DNA from: Paenibacillus plantarum
Lineage (GTDB): Bacteria; Bacillota; Bacilli; Paenibacillales; NBRC-103111
Reading direction: 5' to 3'
Length of the DNA stretch: 64,000 bases
Assembly (NCBI RefSeq): GCF_013141695.1
Contig: NZ_WHNY01000090.1
Span: 62,001-126,000, forward strand
The notes under the pieces were generated by a model. It did not search any database. It saw only the letters and a program-made list of their open reading frames with translations, and was not told where the DNA came from. Shown piece after piece: positions 42,655-52,433 of this stretch. How positions within the stretch are numbered: the stretch's first letter is position 1; each line of letters starts with the position of its first letter. Made by a program: the position numbers and the translations under genes.

Positions 42655-44187
42655 TTAGTCACACGCACAGCCAACCTTCGTCACATCAACGATTTCCGTC
42701 GGATAGCTGTTATCGAAACAAGCTGTACAATATCCGCTTTCTTTGCCTGCGGAACCTTGACCGATTGAATCCAACAAGCCATCCTTCGTTAGAAAATGAA
42801 GTGAATCCGCGTTGATCGCCTTGCGAATCTCTTCGATCGAATTCATCGCCGCGATAAGCTCTTTGCGGTCAGGCGTATCAATCCCGTAGTAACAAGGGTT
42901 CATAAAAGGCGGCGAAGAAATCCGCACATGAACCTCCGTTGCTCCTGCTTCACGAAGCAGGTTGACGATGCGTAAGGACGTTGTCCCACGAACGATGGAG
43001 TCATCGATCATGACGACACGCTTGCCTTCGACCACTTTGCGAACAGCGCTCAGCTTCATTTTAACACCTTGCTCACGAAGCTCTTGGCTTGGAATGATGA
43101 ACGTACGGCCTGTGTAGCGGTTCTTGATCAGACCCAGCTCATAAGGAATCCCCGTTTGTTCCGCAAAACCGATCGCAGCTGAAATACTGGAATCCGGCAC
43201 GCCGGTTACGATATCCGCATCCACGAAAGCTTCCATCGCTAGTCGTTTACCCATCCGTTTACGAGCGGAGTGAATATTGACCGTGTCAATGTCGCTGTCT
43301 GGACGAGCAAAGTAGATGTATTCCATCGCACAAATCGCGCGCTTGCTGCCTTCTGCAAAACGTTCCGAACGGAAGCCATCACGATCAATCACGATGATCT
43401 CGCCAGGTTGTACATCACGGAAATAGGTTGCCCCAACCGCATCAAATGCACAAGTCTCCGACGCGAACAAGTAGGAATCACCGAGACGACCGATCATGAA
43501 CGGACGTAAGCCGTTGGGATCAAGGGCAGCAATCAATTTATCTTTGGTGATAATAAGGAAGGCGAATCCGCCGATGACTTGATTCATCGCATCTTTCACT
43601 GCATCAACGATATCATCATGCTCCGAGCGAGCAATCAAATGCGCCATAACTTCGGTATCACTTGTTGTTTGGAAAATGGAACCCTTACGCTCCAGCTCAC
43701 GCTTGATAATGTTGGCATTATCAAGGTTTCCGTTCGTCGCAATCGCTAGATCGCCCTCGCGGTATTTGAACACGAGCGGTTGTGCATTCGCCAGTTTGCT
43801 TTCACCTGCTGTTGAATAACGAACATGAGCGATAGCTGTTGAACCCGTAAGTGGATGCAAATTATCATTTGTAAAAACTTCCTTCGCAAGTCCCATCCCA
43901 CGGTAATAGTTGAATTTGCCTTCATCGACTGTACAAATGCCGGCACTTTCCTGTCCACGATGCTGAAGGGCATGCAGCCCGTAATAACATAGGGAGGAAG
44001 CGTCGGGATGACCATACACCCCGAACACCCCGCACTCTTCATTCAGCTTGTCGAACAATCCGCCTTGGCCGCCAATACCTTCGTTGTAATAATCGCCTGT
44101 CCAAAGCTCATGCTGCCCATTCTCAAGTTGTTCAAATGGTGCCACAGGAAGCTTTAGGGCCTTGGATTGTTTCACGCCATTAGACAT
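42655..44187 (-). CDS. purF: Amidophosphoribosyltransferase
   Basis: This committed-step enzyme makes phosphoribosylamine from PRPP and glutamine. The 510-residue product has a propeptide of about 52 residues before the N-terminal nucleophile Cys in EECGVFGVYG, a class II glutamine amidotransferase domain, and a PRTase domain with VVMIDDSIVRGTT. Cysteines near the C-terminus (CYYG, CTACF) fit the iron-sulfur form of Bacillus. The propeptide is longer than in B. subtilis. It overlaps purL by 16 bases. Confidence 0.97.
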   Translation of the reverse strand: MSNGVKQSKALKLPVAPFEQLENGQHELWTGDYYNEGIGGQGGLFDKLNEECGVFGVYGHPDASSLCYYGLHALQHRGQESAGICTVDEGKFNYYRGMGLAKEVFTNDNLHPLTGSTAIAHVRYSTAGESKLANAQPLVFKYREGDLAIATNGNLDNANIIKRELERKGSIFQTTSDTEVMAHLIARSEHDDIVDAVKDAMNQVIGGFAFLIITKDKLIAALDPNGLRPFMIGRLGDSYLFASETCAFDAVGATYFRDVQPGEIIVIDRDGFRSERFAEGSKRAICAMEYIYFARPDSDIDTVNIHSARKRMGKRLAMEAFVDADIVTGVPDSSISAAIGFAEQTGIPYELGLIKNRYTGRTFIIPSQELREQGVKMKLSAVRKVVEGKRVVMIDDSIVRGTTSLRIVNLLREAGATEVHVRISSPPFMNPCYYGIDTPDRKELIAAMNSIEEIRKAINADSLHFLTKDGLLDSIGQGSAGKESGYCTACFDNSYPTEIVDVTKVGCACD

Positions 44188-46415
44188 GGAATCGCATCCT
44201 TCCAGACTTTCGCCAGCTCGTTGACAGGAGACTGGAGACGCTGTTCGTCATTGATTTTGATTGTCAAATTCGAGCCTGTTACTTTTCCGATTTCTTGATA
44301 AGGTACACCTTGGGAAGCGATCCAATGCTTAAGGGCATCGGCTTTTTCTGGTGTAGCGCTAAGTACGATACGGGATTGCGTTTCACTGAACAATGCGAAA
44401 TCTGGACGAAGATCGGACGCTACATTAACCTCTGCGCCGATATTTCCGCTGATACAGCTTTCTGCTAGCGCTACAGCCAATCCGCCTTCAGACAAGTCAT
44501 GCGCAGAAGCAACAAGACCTTCTTGAATCGCTTTGAGAACTGCGTTTTGCAGGCGTTTCTCAGTAGCCAAGTCCAACTCAGGAGGACGGCCTTCTGTTAC
44601 ACCATGAATTACATATTGGAACTCACTGCCGCCGAGCTCAGCTTTCGTCTCGCCTAGCAGGATAATGATGTCGCCTTCGTTTTTGAAGTTTTGTGTCGTG
44701 ATGTGGTCGATGTCATGAACAAGACCAACCATTCCGATAACCGGAGTTGGGTAGATTGCCCCTTTGGAGTTCTCGTTATAAAGCGAGACGTTACCGCCGA
44801 TAACCGGCGTATCCAAGAAGCGGCAAGCTTCTGCCATACCGTCTGTGGATTTCTCCAACTGCCAGAAGATTTCCGGCTTGTCAGGGGAACCAAAGTTCAG
44901 GTTGTCCGTCACAGCAAGAGGCTCAGCGCCGGAACAAACTACGTTACGTGCTGCTTCGGAAACCGCGATACGTCCGCCCACTTCCGGATCCAGGTACACG
45001 TAGCGTCCGTTACAATCCGTTGTCATCGCAAGACCTTTGCGCGTGCCGCGGATGGTTACTACTGCTGCGTCTGAACCTGGACGCACAGCTGTTTCTGTAC
45101 GAACCATGTAGTCATACTGGTTGTAAACCCATTCTTTGCTCGCTACCGTCGGGGACGCGAGTACGGATTTCAGCGCTTCCGTCAACTTCGTTACCTCTGG
45201 GTAACGTGTTGTATCGATCGCTGCGCTTGCTTCGTAATAAGCCGGCACTTTGCTTGGCTTATTGTAAACCGGGCACTCGTCAACGAGTGCGCCAACAGGC
45301 ATGTTCGCCACGACTTCACCGTGGTGAATTAGCTTCAAGAAACCGTCGTCAGTAACCTTACCGACTTTCGCGCAGTGCAAGCCCCAACGTTCGAAGATGC
45401 CTTTCGCTTGCGCTTCATCCTTCGGCTCAACAACGAAAAGCATACGCTCTTGGGACTCCGACAACATCATTTCATATGCTGTCATGCCTTCTTCGCGTTG
45501 TGGAACTTCATCCAGGTACAGCTCCATGCCGTTACCTGCTTTACTTGCCATCTCAGCGCTGGAACATGTTAGTCCGGCTGCGCCCATATCTTGAATTCCT
45601 AGCACGATGCCGGAATCGATTAACTCTAAACAAGCTTCTAGAACTAGCTTTTCCATGAACGGATCGCCAACTTGTACCGCTGGGCGCTTCGCTTCGGATT
45701 CAGCTGTCAATTCCTCGGATGCAAAAGTCGCACCGTGGATACCGTCGCGGCCTGTTGCTGGGCCTACGTAGAACACTGGGTTGCCTACACCTTTGGCAAC
45801 ACCGCGTTGAATCATGTCGTGGTCAATCAGACCCACGCACATGGCGTTAACGAGCGGGTTCCCCTCGTAGCTCTCGTCGAACATCACTTCGCCGCCAACT
45901 GTCGGGATCCCGATACAGTTACCGTATCCAGCGATACCGGAGACAACGTTCTCGAACAAGTACTTCACGCGATCGTTTTCCAATTTACCGAAACGCAAGG
46001 AGTTCAATAACGCCACTGGGCGTGCGCCCATGGAGAAAATATCACGAATAATACCGCCCACGCCTGTCGCCGCGCCTTGGTAAGGCTCGATTGCGGAGGG
46101 GTGGTTATGACTTTCAATTTTGAAAACAACCGCTTGGTTGTCCCCGATATCTACAATCCCTGCACCTTCACCAGGTCCCATCAGAACGCGAGGTCCTGTA
46201 ACTGGGAATTTGCGAAGAACAGGTTTGGAATTTTTGTAAGAACAATGCTCGGACCACATTACGCTGAATACGCCGATTTCTACGTAGTTTGGAGTACGTC
46301 CAAGGAAACCGCAAATCTTAGCAAACTCCTCGTCGGTTACACCCATTTGCTTATAAATCTTCTGTTCCGCGATTTGTTCCGGGGATGGTTCCTTAGCGGA
46401 TAGCTGCTGCGTCAT
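44172..46415 (-). CDS. purL: Phosphoribosylformylglycinamidine synthase, large subunit
   Basis: The 747-residue small-type PurL works with PurS and PurQ to make FGAM. It has GVFSVMWSEHCSYKNSKP, the GVGGIIRDIFSMGARPVA segment and two ATPase-like halves. The start at 46415 follows GGAGGG by seven bases; the frame extends six residues further without a site. It overlaps purQ by 23 bases. Confidence 0.97.
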   Translation of the reverse strand: MTQQLSAKEPSPEQIAEQKIYKQMGVTDEEFAKICGFLGRTPNYVEIGVFSVMWSEHCSYKNSKPVLRKFPVTGPRVLMGPGEGAGIVDIGDNQAVVFKIESHNHPSAIEPYQGAATGVGGIIRDIFSMGARPVALLNSLRFGKLENDRVKYLFENVVSGIAGYGNCIGIPTVGGEVMFDESYEGNPLVNAMCVGLIDHDMIQRGVAKGVGNPVFYVGPATGRDGIHGATFASEELTAESEAKRPAVQVGDPFMEKLVLEACLELIDSGIVLGIQDMGAAGLTCSSAEMASKAGNGMELYLDEVPQREEGMTAYEMMLSESQERMLFVVEPKDEAQAKGIFERWGLHCAKVGKVTDDGFLKLIHHGEVVANMPVGALVDECPVYNKPSKVPAYYEASAAIDTTRYPEVTKLTEALKSVLASPTVASKEWVYNQYDYMVRTETAVRPGSDAAVVTIRGTRKGLAMTTDCNGRYVYLDPEVGGRIAVSEAARNVVCSGAEPLAVTDNLNFGSPDKPEIFWQLEKSTDGMAEACRFLDTPVIGGNVSLYNENSKGAIYPTPVIGMVGLVHDIDHITTQNFKNEGDIIILLGETKAELGGSEFQYVIHGVTEGRPPELDLATEKRLQNAVLKAIQEGLVASAHDLSEGGLAVALAESCISGNIGAEVNVASDLRPDFALFSETQSRIVLSATPEKADALKHWIASQGVPYQEIGKVTGSNLTIKINDEQRLQSPVNELAKVWKDAIPCLMA

Positions 46416-47088
46416 GTTTTTCCCTCCAAGCACTTAGAATTGATGTGAACATTTTCTTACCGTCTGCGGAGCCTAGAATCTCATGAATGGCACGCTCTGG
46501 ATGGGGCATCATACCCACGACATTCCCTGCTTTGTTGCTGATACCTGCGATATCGTCAAGTGATCCGTTCGGGTTGTTGCCCGCTTCATAACGGAACACG
46601 ATTTGGTTGTTTTCTTGCAGTTCTTGGAGCGTAGCTTCGTCGCAATAGTAGTTGCCTTCACCGTGTGCGATCGGAATGTTGATTAATTCACCTTCGGCAT
46701 AATCACGCGTGAACGCCGTTGTGTTGTTCTCAACTTTCAGAACCGCTTGATGACAGCGGAATTTCATGCCGTTATTGCGCAGCAATGCGCCTGGCAGCAA
46801 ACGAGCTTCCGTCAACACTTGGAATCCGTTACAAATACCTAGAATGTATTTGCCTTCTTCCGCAGCTTTCACGACAGCTTTCATCACGTTCGTAAACTGA
46901 GCAATCGCTCCACAACGCAGGTAATCCCCGTAAGAGAATCCTCCTGGTACTAGGATACAATCGTATTTGGACAAGTCGCCGTCCGTATGCCATACATAGT
47001 CAACAGGTTGACCAATCGTGTCTTCAATCGCTTTGTACAAGTCGATATCGCAATTCGATCCCGGGAACACAAGAACCGCAAAATTCAT
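46393..47088 (-). CDS. purQ: Phosphoribosylformylglycinamidine synthase, glutaminase subunit
   Basis: The 231-residue class I glutamine amidotransferase supplies ammonia to PurL. It has VLVFPGSNCD-like start, the nucleophile Cys in GICNGFQ and the catalytic HPE in MMPHPERA. A GGAGG site is ahead of the ATG. It lies between purS and purL, as in B. subtilis. Confidence 0.97.
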   Translation of the reverse strand: MNFAVLVFPGSNCDIDLYKAIEDTIGQPVDYVWHTDGDLSKYDCILVPGGFSYGDYLRCGAIAQFTNVMKAVVKAAEEGKYILGICNGFQVLTEARLLPGALLRNNGMKFRCHQAVLKVENNTTAFTRDYAEGELINIPIAHGEGNYYCDEATLQELQENNQIVFRYEAGNNPNGSLDDIAGISNKAGNVVGMMPHPERAIHEILGSADGKKMFTSILSAWREKHDAAAIR

Positions 47089-47120
47089 GACGTTTTCCTC
47101 CTCCGATTAACTTGTGTCTA

Positions 47121-47360
47121 TTACACCAATTCGTAGCGGTAGTCTTCGATAACTGTGTTCGCAAGCAACTTCTCGCACATTGCTTTCACGCGTGTTTCTG
47201 CTTCAGCTCTGTCTGTTGTACCAAGTTCAAGCTCCAAGTATTTACCTATGCGCACTTTGCCAACTTCTTCGAAGCCCATGGAGTGAAGTGCTCCTTGTAC
47301 TGCCGTTCCTTGCACGTCCAATACGTTCTGCTTAATTGTTACATAAACTGTTGCTTTCAT
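47121..47360 (-). CDS. purS: Phosphoribosylformylglycinamidine synthase, PurS subunit
   Basis: The 79-residue subunit bridges PurL and PurQ. It starts MKATVYVTIKQNVLDVQGTA and has LHSMGF and the RIGKYLELEL strand. The longer open frame to 47468 overlaps purC and is unlike the family; the ATG at 47360 gives normal length. Confidence 0.95.
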   Translation of the reverse strand: MKATVYVTIKQNVLDVQGTAVQGALHSMGFEEVGKVRIGKYLELELGTTDRAEAETRVKAMCEKLLANTVIEDYRYELV

Positions 47361-47385
47361 CGTGAAATCGCTCCTCAGCGTTATT

Positions 47386-48291
47386 TTAGTCAACCAAGCG
47401 GTGCAAAATTTCTTTATATCGGTTCGAAGTCTCTTCCACAACAGCTGCTGGAAGCTCGTCCGGTTCACTGTTTTTATCCCAACCTGATCCCGCTAAATAC
47501 GTGCGGACAGGCTCTTTGTCCATGGAATCGATCTCGATATCCAAGGCATATTTCTCTTGTGACCAATAACGGGAAGAATCCGGCGTAAAGATCTCATCAA
47601 TAATAATAAGTTCACCCGCATAAAAACCGAATTCAAACTTCGTATCGGCCAAAATAATGCCTTTTTGCTCGCACATGCTATGCGCCAGTGTGTACAGCAT
47701 GATACTGCGCTCTTGCAAGGCATATGTCAGGTCTTCACCAACAAGCTCGATCATTTGTTCAATGGAAATGTCCTCATCGTGACCCACATCATTTTTCGCC
47801 GCAGGTGTGAAAATCGGATCGTTCAAACGCTCGTTCTTGCGCAAGCCTTCAGGCAATTTGCGGCCATTGATTTCGCCAGTACTTGCGTACTGTCTCCAGC
47901 CATTCCCTGTAATGTAGCCACGTACCACGCACTCGATGGAGATGCGCTCTGCCTTTTTCGCCACGATGATACGCTCTTTCAGAAGCTCTCGATCCGCAGC
48001 ACTTGGAATAATGGCATGAAGCTTCTCAACATCCGTGTGGATGATGTGATTGTTCATATAACCGCTAGTAATGCCAAACCAGTACTTGCTCAAAGCATTA
48101 AGCACATACCCTTTATCTGGAACGCCAGGCTTCAAGATGTAATCAAAAGCCGAAATCCGATCCGTTACCACGATCAAAAAGCTATCGCCAAGATCATACA
48201 GCTCACGTACTTTGCCTTTGTGCACGAGAGGTGCATTAATCATTTCCTCAGCTGTATCTACGATCACGCTTGTGTTTGCCACGAATTCCAC
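47386..48291 (-). CDS. purC: SAICAR synthetase
   Basis: This ATP-dependent enzyme adds aspartate to CAIR. The product of about 300 residues has LVHKGKVRELYDLGD, DRISAFD and the SAICAR signature region with ADTKFEFG and DEIFTPDSSRYW. It is longer than the 240-residue B. subtilis enzyme and closer to the long bacterial/yeast form. The start is GTG, either 48291 or 48282; the second has better spacing from AAAGGG. Confidence 0.95.
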   Translation of the reverse strand: MEFVANTSVIVDTAEEMINAPLVHKGKVRELYDLGDSFLIVVTDRISAFDYILKPGVPDKGYVLNALSKYWFGITSGYMNNHIIHTDVEKLHAIIPSAADRELLKERIIVAKKAERISIECVVRGYITGNGWRQYASTGEINGRKLPEGLRKNERLNDPIFTPAAKNDVGHDEDISIEQMIELVGEDLTYALQERSIMLYTLAHSMCEQKGIILADTKFEFGFYAGELIIIDEIFTPDSSRYWSQEKYALDIEIDSMDKEPVRTYLAGSGWDKNSEPDELPAAVVEETSNRYKEILHRLVD

Positions 48292-48336
48292 ACCCTTTCC
48301 CCTTCACAATCTATCTGTTCATTCACTCACTATCTT

Positions 48337-49632
48337 CTACTTCAAACCAAGACGATCAAAGATCGTGCTTACATGTTTCAAATGCCAGCTCGGATCGAAG
48401 CAATCTGCGATTTCTTCTGGACTTAATACTTCTGTGATTACCGATGCATTCTCAACGATTTCGCGGAAGGAGCGTTGCTCTTCCCATGCTTGCATCGCTC
48501 TCGGCTGTACCGTATCGTACGCTTGCTCACGAGCAAAACCTTTGTCGATCAGCTTTGTCATCACGCGGCCGGAGAAAGGAACATCGTACGTGCTGCGCAT
48601 GTTGCGTTTCATGTTCTCTGGGAACACCGTTAGGTTCTTGATGATGTTGCCAAGACGGTTCAACATGTAGTTCAACAATTGCGTCGCATCTGGCAAAATA
48701 ATACGTTCAACCGAGGAGTGCGAAATGTCGCGTTCATGCCAAAGCGTTACGTTCTCGTAAGCGGACACCATGTGTCCACGAATCACGCGGGATAGACCGG
48801 AAATGCTCTCGCAACCGATTGGGTTACGTTTGTGCGGCATTGCGGAGGAACCTTTTTGACCCTTAGCAAACGGCTCTTCAACTTCGCGGAACTCACTCTT
48901 CTGAAGTGCACGAATTTCCGTTGCAAATTTGTCTAGGGATGTTGCTACCAATGCTAATGTCGCCATGTATTCAGCGTGACGGTCACGTTGCAATGTTTGT
49001 GTGGAGATTGGAGCTGCTTTCGTACCTAACTTGCCGCAAACATATTCTTCAACGAAAGGATCGATGTTCGCATAGGTACCAACTGCTCCTGAGATTTTAC
49101 CGAATTGCACGCCATCAGCTGCAAAGCGGAAACGCTCCAGGTTACGCTTCATTTCCTCGTACCATAGTGCCATTTTCAAACCAAACGTCGTTGGCTCTGC
49201 GTGAACACCATGCGTTCTGCCCATCATCGCTGTATCTCTGTGTTCGATCGCTTTATTGCGAAGGATTTCGATGAAGTTCTGGATGTCTTTGTCCAAAATT
49301 TCGTTCGCTTGGCGCAATAAGTAACCAAGTGCTGTATCCACAACGTCTGTGGACGTTAAGCCGTAGTGAACCCATTTGCGCTCAGGCCCTAATGTCTCGG
49401 AAACCGCTCTTGTGAAGGCGATCACGTCATGGCGCGTCTCTTGCTCGATTTCATAAATACGATCGATGTTGAAGCTTGCTTTCTCACGCAATACCTTAAC
49501 ATCTTCTTTAGGAATGACACCTAGTTCTGACCAAGCTTCGCAAGAAAGAATTTCAACTTCCAGCCAAGCGTTAAATTTATTTTCTTCTGTCCAAATGCGT
49601 GCCATTTCGGGGCGTGTATAACGTTCAATCAT
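48337..49632 (-). CDS. purB: Adenylosuccinate lyase
   Basis: The 431-residue enzyme acts twice in purine synthesis, releasing fumarate from SAICAR and from adenylosuccinate. It starts MIERYTRPEM and has the superfamily signature GSSAMPHKRNP with the catalytic Ser. The start at 49632 follows TGGAGG by eight bases. It is between purK and purC. Confidence 0.97.
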   Translation of the reverse strand: MIERYTRPEMARIWTEENKFNAWLEVEILSCEAWSELGVIPKEDVKVLREKASFNIDRIYEIEQETRHDVIAFTRAVSETLGPERKWVHYGLTSTDVVDTALGYLLRQANEILDKDIQNFIEILRNKAIEHRDTAMMGRTHGVHAEPTTFGLKMALWYEEMKRNLERFRFAADGVQFGKISGAVGTYANIDPFVEEYVCGKLGTKAAPISTQTLQRDRHAEYMATLALVATSLDKFATEIRALQKSEFREVEEPFAKGQKGSSAMPHKRNPIGCESISGLSRVIRGHMVSAYENVTLWHERDISHSSVERIILPDATQLLNYMLNRLGNIIKNLTVFPENMKRNMRSTYDVPFSGRVMTKLIDKGFAREQAYDTVQPRAMQAWEEQRSFREIVENASVITEVLSPEEIADCFDPSWHLKHVSTIFDRLGLK

Positions 49633-49657
49633 TTTCCGTTCCTCCAATGAGTTTCAT

Positions 49658-50830
49658 TTACTTACTTTCCCAAATGCCTGTCTGTTCTATCCAAGTCAAT
49701 GCTTTCTCAACATCGTCTGTTAAAAGGTTGATATGACCCATCTTGCGTTTCTCTTTCGCTTCCTTCTTGCCGTACAAATGAAGCTTGGCAGAGACGCCTA
49801 GTTGTTCATTCTCCAAGAAGCCTGGCTCAGCAAGATGATCATGAAGGGGAGCTATGTGCTCACCAAGCAAATTGACCATGACCACTGGTGTTATTAGTTC
49901 CGTTGAACCAAGAGGCAAGTTGCAAATCGCGCGTACGTGCTGCTCGAACTGTGAGGTCCGGCAAGCTTCCATCGTGTAATGCCCGGAATTATGCGGGCGT
50001 GGCGCAAGCTCATTCACATATAGCCCGCCATCCTTCGTTAGGAATAACTCAACCGCAATGAGCCCGATGACACCGAGCGACTCTGCGATGCGAATCGCGA
50101 GTTCTTCGGCTGCCTTCTGCACGGGCACAGGAATACGTGCCGGCACGATGGATTCGTGCAGAATATTATGTACATGTATATTTTCAGCAGCAGGAAATGC
50201 CTTTACCTCGCCGCGTGGACTTCTAGCTGCAATAACGGATAATTCCTTGTCAAAATGAATGAATTGTTCGAGAACCAGCTCGGTTTTGGCGCGGCTTAAC
50301 GTTTCATAAGCTTCGGCGACTTCATCTAAAGAGCGAAGCACCCACTGCCCTTTCCCGTCATAACCGCCGGTAGCTGTTTTGAGTACGCATGGCGTACCGA
50401 ATCGCTCGGCTGCTTCCCGCAGCTCCGCCTCGCTCGTGATCTCCGCATAAGGCGCTACTGGAACGCCTGCTGCTTCAATCGCTCTTTTCTCGCGAAGACG
50501 GTGCTGGGTCGTGTATAAAAGATGACTGCCTTGTGGAACATAGGACTCTTCCATCAAGATGTTGGTGACGTGTGCGTCGACGTTTTCGAATTCGTACGTG
50601 ATCACGTCCGATCGTGCGGCAAGCCTTCTTGCTGCCTCCACGTCGTCGAAATTCGCTTGAATCTGATCCGCGACTTGGCCGCAAGGTGCGTCCTCTGTCG
50701 GATCGAGCGTTACGAAGCGATACCCCATGTTGCGTCCGGCTAGCGTAAGCATGCGCCCTAATTGCCCGCCGCCAAGGATCCCGATTGTGCCTCCTGGCTG
50801 GATCACCTTACCGCTGGAAGTGTCACTCAT
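49658..50830 (-). CDS. purK: N5-carboxyaminoimidazole ribonucleotide synthetase
   Basis: The 390-residue ATP-grasp enzyme makes N5-CAIR from AIR, ATP and bicarbonate. It has the GILGGGQLGRML start, TATGGYDGKGQWV and ELAPRPHNSGHYT. It overlaps purE by four bases (ATGA), so the pair that handles the unstable intermediate is coupled. Confidence 0.97.
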   Translation of the reverse strand: MSDTSSGKVIQPGGTIGILGGGQLGRMLTLAGRNMGYRFVTLDPTEDAPCGQVADQIQANFDDVEAARRLAARSDVITYEFENVDAHVTNILMEESYVPQGSHLLYTTQHRLREKRAIEAAGVPVAPYAEITSEAELREAAERFGTPCVLKTATGGYDGKGQWVLRSLDEVAEAYETLSRAKTELVLEQFIHFDKELSVIAARSPRGEVKAFPAAENIHVHNILHESIVPARIPVPVQKAAEELAIRIAESLGVIGLIAVELFLTKDGGLYVNELAPRPHNSGHYTMEACRTSQFEQHVRAICNLPLGSTELITPVVMVNLLGEHIAPLHDHLAEPGFLENEQLGVSAKLHLYGKKEAKEKRKMGHINLLTDDVEKALTWIEQTGIWESK

Positions 50831-51315
50831 AGGTTGTCACTGCTTTCTAGCACCGTTTGCGTGATACGCGCGCGGCGTGCTTTCACTCTCGCTTGGATCT
50901 CTGGATCAAAAGCGCCCAGAATCTGCGCAGCGAGCAAGCCTGCATTCGTTGCACCTGCATGGCCGATAGCCACTGTAGCAACTGGAATGCCGCCTGGCAT
51001 TTGCACAATAGAGAGCAAAGAGTCCATGCCGTTCAACGTGGACGTTTTGACTGGAACACCAATAACCGGAAGCTCAGTTTTGGCTGCTACCATTCCTGGT
51101 AAATGCGCCGCACCGCCTGCTCCGGCAATAATGACTTGTAGCCCACGTTCGATAGCCGATGCTGCATATTCGAACATCAGATCTGGCGTTCTATGCGCAG
51201 AGACAACCTTCTTCTCATACGCCACACCTAGTTCGTCCAACATATCACAAGCATGCTTCATCGTTTCCCAATCCGACTGGCTTCCCATAATTACACCAAC
51301 ACGTACCGTCGTCAT
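50827..51315 (-). CDS. purE: N5-CAIR mutase
   Basis: The 162-residue enzyme moves the carboxylate of N5-CAIR to C4. It has VGVIMGSQSDWETM, SAHRTPD and AGAGGAAHLPGM. It is the first gene of the operon, 130 bases downstream of a guanine riboswitch. Confidence 0.97.
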   Translation of the reverse strand: MTTVRVGVIMGSQSDWETMKHACDMLDELGVAYEKKVVSAHRTPDLMFEYAASAIERGLQVIIAGAGGAAHLPGMVAAKTELPVIGVPVKTSTLNGMDSLLSIVQMPGGIPVATVAIGHAGATNAGLLAAQILGAFDPEIQARVKARRARITQTVLESSDNL

Positions 51316-51343
51316 CTTAAACCCACTTTCGTCACCTTTATAA

Positions 51344-51390
51344 TAAAAAATGCCCAGAGCTAGAATTCACGATTCTATACGCTGGACAGC
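51344..51390 (-). terminator. Riboswitch-controlled terminator before purE
   Basis: On the minus strand TCCAG...TAGAAT pairs with ATTCTA...CTGGG in a long interrupted stem and is followed by six U residues. It lies downstream of the purine aptamer and would stop transcription when guanine is bound. Confidence 0.75.
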
Positions 51391-51445
51391 AAAAGAACCG
51401 AATGCAAAAAGACCATCATTTCCTATGGTTCCCCTCATTCGCTTC

Positions 51446-51512
51446 CTCGTAGTCCAAAAATTCATGGTTTTTGGGTAGATACTTCCAGGCCTTATTCCTG
51501 ATTTTATACGAG
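51446..51512 (-). ncRNA. Guanine riboswitch aptamer
   Basis: On the minus strand P1 (CTCGTA / TACGAG) encloses P2 (CAGG / CCTG) and P3 (CCAAAAA / TTTTTGG). The junction GTATCTACC and the GGACTA segment match the purine-riboswitch core. The discriminator base in GACTA is C (xpt C74 position), which pairs with guanine or hypoxanthine rather than adenine. It controls the whole purE-D operon by early termination. Confidence 0.92.
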
Positions 51513-51558
51513 TTGATTCGACATTTTCAATTAGTGCGGCTTCATTTCCCGCTTTCCT

Positions 51559-51588
51559 AGTTTACTACCAACTAACGTGCCATGTCAA
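51559..51588 (-). promoter_or_regulatory. Probable sigma-A promoter of the purine operon
   Basis: On the minus strand TTGACA is followed after 18 bases by TAAACT. It lies about 45 bases upstream of the aptamer. Confidence 0.5.
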
Positions 51589-51795
51589 TTTGAAAAAACG
51601 AACGATTTTCTCTTATTTCTTTTAAATAGTTCGCTTTTTAGGCACATTTTCTAGCTTTTACCTGTTCATGAGGAAAGATGCGTTTCTCAACATCGGTATA
51701 GGAGATCTCCGTTAATCTCAAATTTCAAAATCACTTATATGATGCGCATACATATTTTTCGACATGGCTTCATTCTTATGTAAAAACAACAAACA

Positions 51796-51817
51796 CACTG
51801 ACATACAGCTGTCAGTG
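51796..51817. promoter_or_regulatory. 22-bp inverted repeat, possible operator
   Basis: CACTGACA, six bases, TGTCAGTG, with further pairing of AAAC and GTTT outside. A TATAAT box starts nine bases to the right, so the repeat covers the expected -35 area of the ydeI-like gene. Confidence 0.5.
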
Positions 51818-51856
51818 CGTTTGGTTATAATGATAATCAGAGGTGACTAGAAAATC

Positions 51857-52417
51857 ATGATCATTGATAAAATCGTGAAAGTAAACACAAGACAAGATTG
51901 GCGAAATTGGTTAAGTGATCATCACAGCACGGAAGATTATTGTTGGTTAGTTCCTACAGGGCGACATTCCGAAAATTACTTAGATGCTGTTGAAGAAGCC
52001 TTATGTTTCGGCTGGATTGATAGTACCATTAAAAAATTAGATGACACACAAACAGCGCACCGATATTCGCCAAGGAAAAAGAAGAGTAACTGGACAGAGC
52101 TCAATAAAGAACGCGTCAGAAGATTAGATAAATTAGGCCTCATGACAGAAGCAGGATATCGTGTATTACCAGATATGAACAACGCATCTTTCACCATACA
52201 TGAAGATATTTTAGCGCAATTACGTCAGGATGAGGTGCTATATCGGCATTTTCAATCCTTGCCAGAGCTATATGTTAGAGTCAAAATCGACAATATTCAG
52301 TCTGTACGCCACGATGAAACGTTGTATCAGAATCGATTAACTAAGTTTATTGAACAGACCCGTTTGAATACCTTATATGGACAATGGCATGATAACGGCC
52401 GACTTATTGCGTACTAA
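51857..52417 (+). CDS. YdeI/OmpD-associated family protein
   Basis: The 186-residue protein matches the YdeI/OmpD-associated family: LDAVEEALCFGWIDS, then RYSPRKKKSNWTELNKERVRRL, the usual core. Family members have been linked to peptide resistance but have no proven biochemistry. The start has AGAGGTGA upstream. It converges with the truncated PerR-like gene, 16 bp apart. Confidence 0.85.
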   Translation: MIIDKIVKVNTRQDWRNWLSDHHSTEDYCWLVPTGRHSENYLDAVEEALCFGWIDSTIKKLDDTQTAHRYSPRKKKSNWTELNKERVRRLDKLGLMTEAGYRVLPDMNNASFTIHEDILAQLRQDEVLYRHFQSLPELYVRVKIDNIQSVRHDETLYQNRLTKFIEQTRLNTLYGQWHDNGRLIAY

Positions 52418-52433
52418 TCCGCAAGGGAATCAC

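Larger units (their letters stand above)
51316..51856. other. Leader of the purine operon and upstream region of the ydeI-like gene
   Basis: Reading from purE upstream it holds a terminator, a guanine riboswitch, a likely promoter, about 200 bp with nothing recognised, and then a 22-bp inverted repeat ahead of a TATAAT box for the gene on the plus strand. Confidence 0.7.

Noticed and set aside
47361..47468. N-terminal extension of purS
   Set aside because: It overlaps purC and does not resemble PurS; the ATG at 47360 fits the family.
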